This document shows, one piece after another, positions 7,231 to 13,006 of a stretch of 14,571 nt of DNA. Made by a program: the position numbers and the translations under genes. The first letter of the stretch is position 1. Each line of letters starts with the position of its first letter. The notes under the pieces are model-generated. The model was not told the origin of the DNA, did not search any database, and saw only the letters and a program-made list of their open reading frames with translations. This stretch comes from Phycisphaerales bacterium (GTDB lineage Bacteria; Planctomycetota; Phycisphaerae; Phycisphaerales; UBA1924): contig JAESSR010000115.1 in the NCBI GenBank assembly GCA_016764015.1, positions 1 through 14,571 on the forward strand. Reading direction: 5' to 3'.

Positions 7231-8091
7231 GTGCAACGAACAACCATCGACAACACGATCCAACTCTCAGGCATCGGGCTTTTTTCTGCCCAACCGATCT
7301 CGCTGACCATCGCCCCATCAACCGATCAATCCGGGATCGTTTTTCATCACGCACACACAACGATCCCGGCAACAATCGATTTCCTGTCTGCCCGCCCGGT
7401 GCACACCGCCTTCGCCCACATCAAACCCCGCTGCACAAGCGTAGGAACAGACAACTGCACCATCGCCACCATCGAGCACCTGCTCTCGGCCCTCGCAGGG
7501 CTCGGCATCACCGACGCATCAATATCAATCGACACTCCAAACGCCCACTGCGAACTCCCCATCCTCGATGGCTCAGCACTCGACTTTGTCAACGCCATCA
7601 ATCAAGTCGGCATCAATGCACTCCACTCCGACATCGAGCCCATCAAAGTCACAACCCCGATCATCATCGAAGAGAACGATTCATCAATCACCATCGAACC
7701 CGCCGACTCACCGAGCTACACCTACACACTCGACTACCCAAACCAATCCATCCCCTCAGCAACCGTCACCTGGAATGGCGATCCAAATGACTACGCCAAT
7801 CGTATCGCCCAAGCACGAACCTTCTGCCTCAAGCATGAAGCCGACGCATTGACCAACGCAGGAATGTTCAAACACCTGAGCCCTAAAGACATGCTCGTCA
7901 TTGGTGACACGGGACCAATCGACAACACCTATCGCCACCCCGATGAGTGCGCTCTCCACAAACTCCTCGATCTCATCGGCGATCTCGCCTTGACCAACCG
8001 CCCGCTGTGCGCCAAAGTCACCGCGATCAAATCCGGACACGCGTTGGCCCACCAAGCCGCGCGAGCAATCATGGATCAAGCCGATTCATAA
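7231..8091 (+). CDS. lpxC: UDP-3-O-acyl-N-acetylglucosamine deacetylase
   Basis: The committed, zinc-dependent step of lipid A synthesis: it removes the N-acetyl group from UDP-3-O-acyl-GlcNAc, producing the substrate for LpxD. At 286 residues it is slightly shorter than the usual ~300. Catalytic features are present: IEHLLSALAG with Glu82 and His83, LDGSA, ARTF, LHKLLDLIGD giving the HxxxD zinc ligands His243 and Asp247, and SGHAL with His270. The GTG start is supported because QRTTIDNTIQLSGIGLFS aligns with the family N-terminus (QRT...GVGLH) and no closer ATG exists; only a weak GGA lies upstream. The protein ends after the LpxC domain, so there is no FabZ fusion of the kind known in some other phyla. 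It is the last gene of the plus-strand block, with no clear terminator after it. Confidence 0.94.
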   Translation: MQRTTIDNTIQLSGIGLFSAQPISLTIAPSTDQSGIVFHHAHTTIPATIDFLSARPVHTAFAHIKPRCTSVGTDNCTIATIEHLLSALAGLGITDASISIDTPNAHCELPILDGSALDFVNAINQVGINALHSDIEPIKVTTPIIIEENDSSITIEPADSPSYTYTLDYPNQSIPSATVTWNGDPNDYANRIAQARTFCLKHEADALTNAGMFKHLSPKDMLVIGDTGPIDNTYRHPDECALHKLLDLIGDLALTNRPLCAKVTAIKSGHALAHQAARAIMDQADS

Positions 8092-8310
8092 ATCATCATC
8101 ATTGATACATATCTACACCCTACTCAACACTTTCGTGCGCCATTACCGTGCACTCGATCGCGTAGTTCTCTTTGTCTGTTAATTTCCTTCTACCATTCCC
8201 CACCCATCGGCTCGATCATATCGAACCGTTCCCCCCGCACATATCACACCCACCAGCGAACAACCAATCGCGTGGCGGTTGTCTGCAGATATACACGCGA
8301 GGAGATCGAT
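8092..8310. other. Intergenic spacer between lpxC and the coiled-coil protein gene
   Basis: This 219-bp spacer is C- and T-rich on the plus strand and has no convincing open frame. Apart from a small inverted repeat near its middle (described separately) and the ribosome site at its end, I see nothing identifiable. No T-run terminator follows lpxC. Confidence 0.5.
8209..8227. repeat. Inverted repeat upstream of the 8311 gene
   Basis: TCGAT-CAT-ATCGA (8212-8224) is a perfect 5-bp stem, extended by GG/CC after one mismatch. It lies 84 bases before the start codon, in the probable promoter zone. It could be a regulator site, but CGAT-type words are frequent in this genome. Confidence 0.3.
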
Positions 8311-8919
8311 ATGAAACAGAACCACACATGGAAACAACTCGGAATGCTCATCATCTTTGCGATGACACTCTTCACCCAAACCGGATGCACCGATCTACAA
8401 GGTGCCTTCGCCCAGAGTGCTGCCTGGCGAGAAAAGGCACAAGCAGTTGAATCGACCCTCCAAACCCAGCTCAATGATCTTGAATCTCAGCGTCAACAAA
8501 CCCAAGATTCATCTCCTCAAGCGAGTCTTCTTGACGCTGCAATCGCCAGCGCATCAGCAAAGATCCAACTGCTCAACACCGCGATCGCCCGCGCCGATCT
8601 CGTCATTGAAGAAGCACAGAACCCAACCGATTCATTCACGATGGCTGCCGATGCCATTGCCCCTTGGATCCCCGCCCCTGCTCAAGGACCACTGGTCTTG
8701 GGCGCAGCATTGATCGCAACACTCTTTCGATCAAAGAATCTCAAGGCCAACACCGCGTCGATTATCCAATCCATCGAGCACACACTCAATCGTGACCCAC
8801 AGTTCAAACAACTCTTCGATCAGCACGCCGACACCATCCGCACGATCCAAACTCCCGGCGCGCGCAAGCTGATTGATTCCACGATTCGAAAATCACAGAA
8901 GCCGTCCGTTCTTGTTTAG
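8311..8919 (+). CDS. Hypothetical protein: N-terminal signal or lipoprotein-like anchor, coiled coil, membrane helix
   Basis: Not recognised. The 202 residues start with a positively charged end and a hydrophobic helix (about 8-27) finishing in TQTGC. Cys29 could be lipidated, but Gln at -3 is poor for a lipobox. A Gln/Ala-rich helical stretch (about 35-105) looks like a coiled coil. The segment WIPAPAQGPLVLGAALIATLF (about 119-139) is a second membrane helix, and a polar helical tail ends ...TPGARKLIDSTIRK. A short coiled coil, one helix and a tail of this kind recall small accessory membrane proteins in phages and some planctomycetes, but that is a loose resemblance only. ATG 8311 follows GAGGAG by six bases, which is strong evidence for the start; an upstream in-frame start at 8272 has none. 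Its stop overlaps that of the convergent gene. Confidence 0.75.
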   Translation: MKQNHTWKQLGMLIIFAMTLFTQTGCTDLQGAFAQSAAWREKAQAVESTLQTQLNDLESQRQQTQDSSPQASLLDAAIASASAKIQLLNTAIARADLVIEEAQNPTDSFTMAADAIAPWIPAPAQGPLVLGAALIATLFRSKNLKANTASIIQSIEHTLNRDPQFKQLFDQHADTIRTIQTPGARKLIDSTIRKSQKPSVLV

Positions 8920-9611
8920 TCTTGAACGCGTGTTTCCATCACAATCTCTAAGCGCCCCTCGTACACCCGCAAAGCGAGCAGTTGTGCAACTCGCCCATCG
9001 CCGAGTTCAAGTTGCCCTGATCCAACCCGGAATACTGAATCGCTGTGATGCCAACTCCCAATAAACCCCATCGCCCGCACTGGCAGCCTGGTCCTACCGG
9101 CATGCGCTGAGTGCACCTTGAGCACAAGATCCCCTTGCTCGTCGATTCTCAATGCGAGCTTGGCCCACACAATCACCGATCCAGATGCCGACGCTGTGCG
9201 AGCACCAATAATGAGTTGGTCGTTCTCGATCCCGATCCGCACCCGATCAATCTCACCCGGCCAAGCATCCTCACCCTGATGTGTGAGAATAGTTTCTTTC
9301 AATCGTGCGCCCAACCAGGCATTCGCTTGTTCCGGGTTGATCCCAACAGACCAACGCGGATCATCCACATCACGAACCATCGTCAACTGGGTCGTGATCG
9401 CGTTTTCAAGCTCTTCCGCCCGCTCAATCGTCGCTGAACTCTTCGCATCAAAGCTGTCCGCCCGCGTCCACCAATCGGGGACATCATTGAGCCGACCAAC
9501 CGCAACGATCAGCACGATCCCAAACACAATCAACACCAGCGAACCACCAGTTGCCAAACCGATCGCATGACCACTCACCAAGTTCTGAATCTTCAAAGAA
9601 CGCACACGCAC
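8916..9611 (-). CDS. Hypothetical single-pass membrane protein
   Basis: Not recognised. The longest frame has 231 residues: a short basic N-terminus, one strong membrane helix (about 16-38, ATGGSLVLIVFGIVLIVAV), then an exported-looking domain of about 190 residues. The middle has the pattern WSVGINPEQANAWLGARLKETI followed by alternating strands (VRIGIENDQLIIGARTA, VIVWAKLALRID, DLVLKVHSAHAGRT). This recalls small beta-rich membrane-anchored domains of the YpmS/DUF2140 type, but I cannot confirm the family. The start is uncertain: GTG 9611 has no ribosome site, and a promoter-like pair just upstream would put transcription initiation almost on it, so a later GTG or TTG may be used. It lies downstream of the rpsI terminator and is convergent with the 8311 gene, overlapping it by four bases. 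Confidence 0.72.
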   Translation of the reverse strand: MRVRSLKIQNLVSGHAIGLATGGSLVLIVFGIVLIVAVGRLNDVPDWWTRADSFDAKSSATIERAEELENAITTQLTMVRDVDDPRWSVGINPEQANAWLGARLKETILTHQGEDAWPGEIDRVRIGIENDQLIIGARTASASGSVIVWAKLALRIDEQGDLVLKVHSAHAGRTRLPVRAMGFIGSWHHSDSVFRVGSGQLELGDGRVAQLLALRVYEGRLEIVMETRVQD

Positions 9612-9617
9612 AAAGAG

Positions 9618-9647
9618 ACTGTACCCGCTTTGTACAACACATGTAAA
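9618..9647 (-). promoter_or_regulatory. Possible sigma70-type promoter for the minus-strand gene ending at 8916
   Basis: Reading the minus strand, TTTACA (9647-9642) and TACAGT (9623-9618) are separated by 18 bases and resemble -35 and -10 hexamers (five of six and four of six matches). It lies directly behind the rpsI terminator, where a new promoter would be needed. It shares its first bases with the terminator T-run, so coincidence is possible. Confidence 0.35.
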
Positions 9648-9675
9648 AAACCAGCCCAGAGTTATCCGGGCTGGT
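9645..9675 (-). terminator. Rho-independent terminator of the rplM-rpsI operon
   Basis: On the minus strand, ACCAGCCC (9675-9668) and GGGCTGGT (9657-9650) form a perfect GC-rich 8-bp stem with a 10-base loop, followed at once by a T-run (9650-9645, the first T also closing the stem). It lies 71 bases after the rpsI stop. This is a textbook intrinsic terminator, correctly placed and oriented. Confidence 0.9.
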
Positions 9676-9698
9676 GTGTATACTTTGACTATACAGGT

Positions 9699-9714
9699 TG
9701 GGTAAATATACCCA
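9699..9714. repeat. Small hairpin in the rpsI 3' untranslated region
   Basis: TGGGTA-AATA-TACCCA is a perfect 6-bp inverted repeat between the rpsI stop and its terminator. No T-run follows on the minus strand. It may stabilise the 3' end of the mRNA. Confidence 0.45.
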
Positions 9715-9745
9715 TTGTCTGTATTGGGTCTGTATTCGAAACAGA

Positions 9746-10276
9746 TTAACGCTTCGAGAACTGGAAGCGGGCGCGAGCACCGGGCTGGCCATACTTCTTG
9801 CGTTCGACCTTACGAGCATCGCGGGTCAAGAACCCGGCTGCACGCAATGGGGTATCGAAGTTTGGATCGTATCCAACCAACGCACGCGAGATGCCCAAGC
9901 GGATAGCCTGCGACTGTCCCATGTACCCGCCGCCGTGCACGCGAACGAAGATATCGAACTTGCCTTCGGTGTTGGTGAGCTTGAGTGCTGAAACCGCGTC
10001 GGCGCGATCTTGCATCTCTGAGAAGTACTCTTCAATCGTCTTAAACTTCTTACGGTTGATCTGAATCTTCAACTCACCTTTGTCCGCTTCTTGTGAAGGA
10101 CGGAAACGCACGCGTGCGACCGCAGACTTCCGCCTGCCGGTGCCCCACCACCAGCCGTGCTTGTCAGCCGGCTTTGGATCTGGAAGCACGCGGACGGCTT
10201 GTTGGGTGACTTCTGGGCCAGCGACATTCTCGCCTGCCAACTCTGGATTGGTGATGGTGGTTTCGTAACCTGCCAT
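9746..10276 (-). CDS. rpsI: 30S ribosomal protein S9 with long N-terminal extension
   Basis: Small-subunit ribosomal protein uS9, whose basic C-terminal tail reaches toward the P-site tRNA. The core begins near residue 44 with GTGRRKSAVARVRF and contains VHGGGYMGQSQAIRLGISRAL, LTRDARKVERKKYGQPGARARFQFSKR; the invariant C-terminal SKR is present. The protein has 176 residues against about 130 in most bacteria. The extra ~42 N-terminal residues are acidic and Pro/Gln-rich and end in a WWW cluster. ATG 10276 is preceded by AAAGG about 12 bases upstream. No later start suits the core better, and the extension is continuous in frame, so it looks real. It is the second gene of the rplM-rpsI operon, 102 bp after rplM, and is followed by an intrinsic terminator. 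Confidence 0.95.
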   Translation of the reverse strand: MAGYETTITNPELAGENVAGPEVTQQAVRVLPDPKPADKHGWWWGTGRRKSAVARVRFRPSQEADKGELKIQINRKKFKTIEEYFSEMQDRADAVSALKLTNTEGKFDIFVRVHGGGYMGQSQAIRLGISRALVGYDPNFDTPLRAAGFLTRDARKVERKKYGQPGARARFQFSKR

Positions 10277-10326
10277 AAGTATTCTACCTTTCGTTCACTG
10301 CCCGCATCCACGCGTTTGATCACATG

Positions 10327-10340
10327 CCAAAGCGCTTTGG
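10327..10340. repeat. Perfect 14-bp palindrome between rplM and rpsI
   Basis: CCAAAGCGCTTTGG is exactly self-complementary, in the middle of the 102-bp spacer of the ribosomal operon. With no loop it would need to fold around a few central bases, so it fits a dimeric protein site in DNA, or an RNA processing or stabilising hairpin. No T-run follows. Confidence 0.6.
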
Positions 10341-10378
10341 GCAGGGTGTGTTATCTGTGTATCTTGTGTGTACAAGTC

Positions 10379-10834
10379 TTAGAGTTTGATTGCGTTAACG
10401 CCGACATGTGGGTGATCTTCACCCGCATACACCTTGAGCTTCTTGAGCATCACGCGACCAAGACGACTCTTAGGCAACATACGGCACACGGCTTCTTCGA
10501 TCAGAAACTCAGGCTTACGATCGCGGAGATGTCCGTAGGACTCTGCACTCTGACCACCCGGGTAGCCCGAGTAAGTCAAACGGAGCTTCTGCTCGGCCTT
10601 ACGACCAGAGAGTGCAACCTTTGATGCGTTGGTGACGATAACAAAATCGCCGCTGTCAACATGCGGGGTGTACTCCGGGCGATGCTTGCCCATGAGCACG
10701 GTTGCGATCTCGGTCGCCATCCGCCCAAGACGCTGATCGGTCGCATCGACAATGCGCCATTGTTTGACGAACTCGCCCTTCTTCGCGACGAATGTCTGGC
10801 GACGCAGGTGTGTGTGCTTCTTTGTTGTTCCCAT
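10379..10834 (-). CDS. rplM: 50S ribosomal protein L13
   Basis: Large-subunit protein uL13, an early assembly protein that binds 23S rRNA. The 151 residues compare with about 142 in E. coli. Family landmarks: WRIVDATDQRLGRMATEIATVLMGKHRPEYTPHVDSGDFVIVTNA, the YSGYPGG motif, and the C-terminal MLPKSRLGRVMLKKLKVYAGEDHPH. ATG 10834 is chosen because AGGAG stands seven bases upstream and the family homology starts just after it; the frame stays open to 10993 but that stretch is not L13-like. A short basic N-terminus (MGTTKKHTHLRRQTF) precedes the core. It is the first gene of the rplM-rpsI pair, an operon conserved across bacteria. In E. coli this operon is controlled by L13 binding its own leader; here a leader of about 200 bases would allow similar control, but this is inference. 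Confidence 0.95.
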   Translation of the reverse strand: MGTTKKHTHLRRQTFVAKKGEFVKQWRIVDATDQRLGRMATEIATVLMGKHRPEYTPHVDSGDFVIVTNASKVALSGRKAEQKLRLTYSGYPGGQSAESYGHLRDRKPEFLIEEAVCRMLPKSRLGRVMLKKLKVYAGEDHPHVGVNAIKL

Positions 10835-11216
10835 GATCCAACTCCTATTCTTTCGATTCAAATCCTGCACGCTATGAATCACTCCCGGTCTCCTCAACTT
10901 GCTCAACGAGCCGTCACGAAGATCAGCAGCGACCGTGGTCGTGCTTGAAACGCTGCCTACCGGGCAGGGCGGACAGATGAGGTACTTGGCCAAATCTGCA
11001 TGTTTGTCATATCAATCCCGGACACACAAATCGTGCTGGGAGGGTAAATTAGGCTCGCGATCTATCCGGGTCAACCCATACAACCGTCAACCACACACTT
11101 TCGAGCAACCAAAGCGTATCCAATCCCAATAAACAAGATCAGGACACGGTCACAATTCAACCGATATGTGAGCATTCACCCAGTTTTCGTTTTATTCTCA
11201 TCAAAATCGATACCTT
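10835..11216. promoter_or_regulatory. 382-bp divergent spacer: probable rplM leader and promoters for rplM and the CPBP gene
   Basis: This is non-coding. On the minus strand a promoter-like pair, TTGACC (11074-11069) and TAATTT (11051-11046), has ideal 17-base spacing, although the -10 is weak. Transcription from it would give a leader of about 200 bases before rplM. Inside that leader are competing inverted repeats: GCAGCG (10926-10931) with CGCTGC (10951-10956), and the compact hairpin CGACC-GT-GGTCG (10930-10941). The two share bases 10930-10931 and cannot both form fully, as in an attenuator or ribosomal-protein autoregulatory site. The last 80 bases before 11217 are AT-rich and should hold the CPBP gene promoter, but I see no clear hexamers or ribosome site there. 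A 77-residue plus-strand frame (10899-11132) does not look like a protein. Confidence 0.35.
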
Positions 11217-12860
11217 ATGAACACCAATCCGAACGAAAACACGAACGATCATAAGCCTCAGCTCGATACCGCTTGGTCGCCCGTGGCTGATGCGATGAGA
11301 CACAATCTGCCGTCGCCAGTCACCAAGCAAGGCAACCCGATCGACCCTGCCGATCCTGGGTCATTGGGCACCCGGCTATTGGCATTGCTTCTCACAGTTC
11401 TGGTTGTCGCTTGTGTGATTGTCTGGCAGAACACAAGCGAAGATTTTAAGTTCAAAACACTCCTCGGCAAAGCACCCGCCCCCATCGTTCTCCAACCAGA
11501 CCAATCCGCCCCCGGAAGCTATGGCGGTGTTGATCTGATGGGCCGACTCTTCTTGAAAAACTTCGAAATGTTCAAGAATCAGCCCACGCCGATCATTTCA
11601 AAGATCGACAACGGCTCAACCTTGTTCGCGGCTGAAGATCGTATTCGGCTCATTATGCTGGTCGCCGAGTTTGAAGGCACCGAGGCAGCACTCGACAGAA
11701 TCCATATTCTGCAAAACGAACTCATCACCGTCACGCCCGATGATGAAAATGATGATAAAGATGATAAAGATCAAGATGAAAATAATGTACAGATTCAGGT
11801 ACTAGCTGACAACCTGATTATCGACGAACTCACCACACTCGAGGTGCTCTACCTCATCGGGGTTGATGCCCTTGAGCCTCAATACCGTCAGCAGCTCACC
11901 GATCGCTATGGATTGATTGGCAAAGTCGCGCTCACCCACGGGCTCAGCAATACCGATCCACTTCGCCAGCCTTTGATCACCGGCGGCGGATGGCTCATTG
12001 CCTTTGGTTTTGTATCCATTCTTGGCGCTGTTTTCTTTTCCATTGCTGGAACTTGTTTGCTCATCTTTGGAATCATCCAACTGGCTTCTGGAAAAATAAA
12101 ACTCCGCAACCATGTCCCCGCCAAAGGCGGCAGCATCTTCCTCGAAACCTATTGCCTCTTCGTCGGCGCATTCTTGGTGATGTTCATCGCGACATTCTTT
12201 GTCGCTAACTCTTCAAGACCAGAACTCATGAAGTATTCGCTCGTCGCCCAGTGGCTCTTGCTGCTCACCGTGCTCTGGGGTTTGGCGCGAGGCATGAAAT
12301 CTCAAAGATGGCGAAAAGCCATCGGATGGCACACCGGCGAAGGCGTGCTCAAAGAAATCGGCATCGGAATCATCGCCTACATCGCTTCGATCCCGCTCTT
12401 CATCATCGGCATTCTGATTACTGCCATACTGCTTATTACACGAGAAGCAATCTCACTCGCACAAAACAACGGCGTCCCACAAGAACCCGAGTCACTCACC
12501 AATCCGATCTTTGAGCTTGTTGCATCAGGCAATAAATCCGTCATCATTATGTTCTTTATCCTCGCAACCACATGGGCACCGATCGTCGAAGAAACAATCT
12601 TCCGCGGCGCACTCTTTCGCCATCTGCGCAGCTCGATGCACTGGGTATTCGCGGCATTATTGAGCGCCTTCCTCTTCGGATACATGCACAATAATGGCCC
12701 ATTGATGGTCGCCCCGCTGATCGCACTCGGGTTCATGTTCGCCTTCATGCGCGAATGGCGAGGCTCACTTATCGCACCAATGACCGCCCATTTCCTCCAC
12801 AACTTCACGCTGATGAGCTTCATGATTATCCTGGTACAACTGCTCAAAGACCCCATATAA
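11217..12860 (+). CDS. CPBP family intramembrane metalloprotease with large N-terminal region
   Basis: A polytopic membrane protein with the CPBP (CAAX protease and bacteriocin-processing) domain at its C-terminus, a family of intramembrane glutamate-type/metal proteases. The motifs are intact: EETIFRG with Glu458, Glu459 and Arg463; FGYMHNNG with His491; AHFLHN with His525 and Asn529. Before the protease domain are a cytoplasmic-looking N-tail (1-50), one helix (about 52-70), a soluble region of about 190 residues, and several further helices from about 262. The soluble region contains an Asp/Lys/Asn tract at 175-190. The family's minimal domain is 200-300 residues, so 547 is long. The ATG is taken from position and charge only; no ribosome site is visible. 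Its substrate cannot be inferred. It converges with the TVP38-like gene across a palindromic element. Confidence 0.88.
   Translation: MNTNPNENTNDHKPQLDTAWSPVADAMRHNLPSPVTKQGNPIDPADPGSLGTRLLALLLTVLVVACVIVWQNTSEDFKFKTLLGKAPAPIVLQPDQSAPGSYGGVDLMGRLFLKNFEMFKNQPTPIISKIDNGSTLFAAEDRIRLIMLVAEFEGTEAALDRIHILQNELITVTPDDENDDKDDKDQDENNVQIQVLADNLIIDELTTLEVLYLIGVDALEPQYRQQLTDRYGLIGKVALTHGLSNTDPLRQPLITGGGWLIAFGFVSILGAVFFSIAGTCLLIFGIIQLASGKIKLRNHVPAKGGSIFLETYCLFVGAFLVMFIATFFVANSSRPELMKYSLVAQWLLLLTVLWGLARGMKSQRWRKAIGWHTGEGVLKEIGIGIIAYIASIPLFIIGILITAILLITREAISLAQNNGVPQEPESLTNPIFELVASGNKSVIIMFFILATTWAPIVEETIFRGALFRHLRSSMHWVFAALLSAFLFGYMHNNGPLMVAPLIALGFMFAFMREWRGSLIAPMTAHFLHNFTLMSFMIILVQLLKDPI
11739..11786 (+). 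repeat. Low-complexity acidic tract in the CPBP protein gene
   Basis: Codons 175-190 encode DDENDDKDDKDQDENN, made from iterated GAT, GAA, AAA and AAT triplets. The DNA is markedly richer in A and T than the rest of the gene, which suggests local expansion by slippage. It lies in the soluble loop region, probably as a flexible linker. Confidence 0.75.
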
Positions 12861-12894
12861 ACCATCCTTCGCCCTCCCCTCTTTCGCTTGGTGC

Positions 12895-12932
12895 CATGGT
12901 TAAAAATCCAAAGGATTTTCTAACCATGTTTT
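12895..12932 (+). terminator. Likely intrinsic terminator of the CPBP gene
   Basis: CATGGTTA-AAAATCC, an AAA loop, GGATTTT, a bulged C and TAACCATG form a 15-bp stem, followed by TTTT (12929-12932). It begins 35 bases after the CPBP stop codon. The stem is AT-rich and the T-run short, so termination may be partial. It is the left hairpin of the 108-bp element. Confidence 0.55.
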
Positions 12933-12948
12933 GGTCTGTTCATAGCCG

Positions 12949-12988
12949 AAAAAGCGTGGTTAGAAATCTCTACGAGATTTTAATCACG
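12949..12988 (-). terminator. Likely intrinsic terminator of the TVP38-like gene
   Basis: On the minus strand the right hairpin of the palindromic element (12988-12955, about 15 bp, one bulge and one G-T pair) is followed after one C by TTTTT (12953-12949). It starts about 19 bases beyond the stop codon of the minus-strand gene ending at 13007. Position and T-run fit an intrinsic terminator. Confidence 0.6.
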
Positions 12989-13006
12989 GCACCAAAGAAC
13001 TATAAA

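Larger units (their letters stand above)
12888..12995. mobile_element. 108-bp doubly palindromic element, MITE/REP-like
   Basis: The ends are perfect 8-bp inverted repeats, TTGGTGCC (12888-12895) and GGCACCAA (12988-12995). Homology continues inward with few mismatches (TG.TTAAAA). Inside are two hairpins of related sequence: 12896-12927 and 12955-12988, each about 15 bp of stem with a 3-base loop and one bulge. Both carry the pattern TGGTTARAAATC...GATTTT.TAA.CA. The 27-base centre can also pair weakly (TTTTGG with CCGAAAA). The whole could extrude as a branched cruciform. No transposase and no clear target duplication are seen (flanks TTTCGC and AGAACT). It may equally be a dedicated bidirectional terminator for the two convergent genes. 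Confidence 0.55.

Noticed and set aside
7200..7790. 196-residue Arg/His-rich plus-strand frame overlapping lpxC
   Set aside because: Its composition is typical of a shifted reading of Asp/Ile-rich codons, and lpxC explains the region.
10850..10880. tRNA-like T-loop sequence (GATTCAAATCC)
   Set aside because: The flanking bases do not pair as a T-stem and no acceptor or anticodon arm can be drawn.
10835..10993. N-terminal extension of rplM to 10993
   Set aside because: The residues are not L13-like, and AGGAG is ideally placed for the ATG at 10834.
10899..11132. 77-residue plus-strand frame in the rplM-CPBP spacer
   Set aside because: It has no ribosome site and no protein-like pattern, and it overlaps the probable rplM leader.
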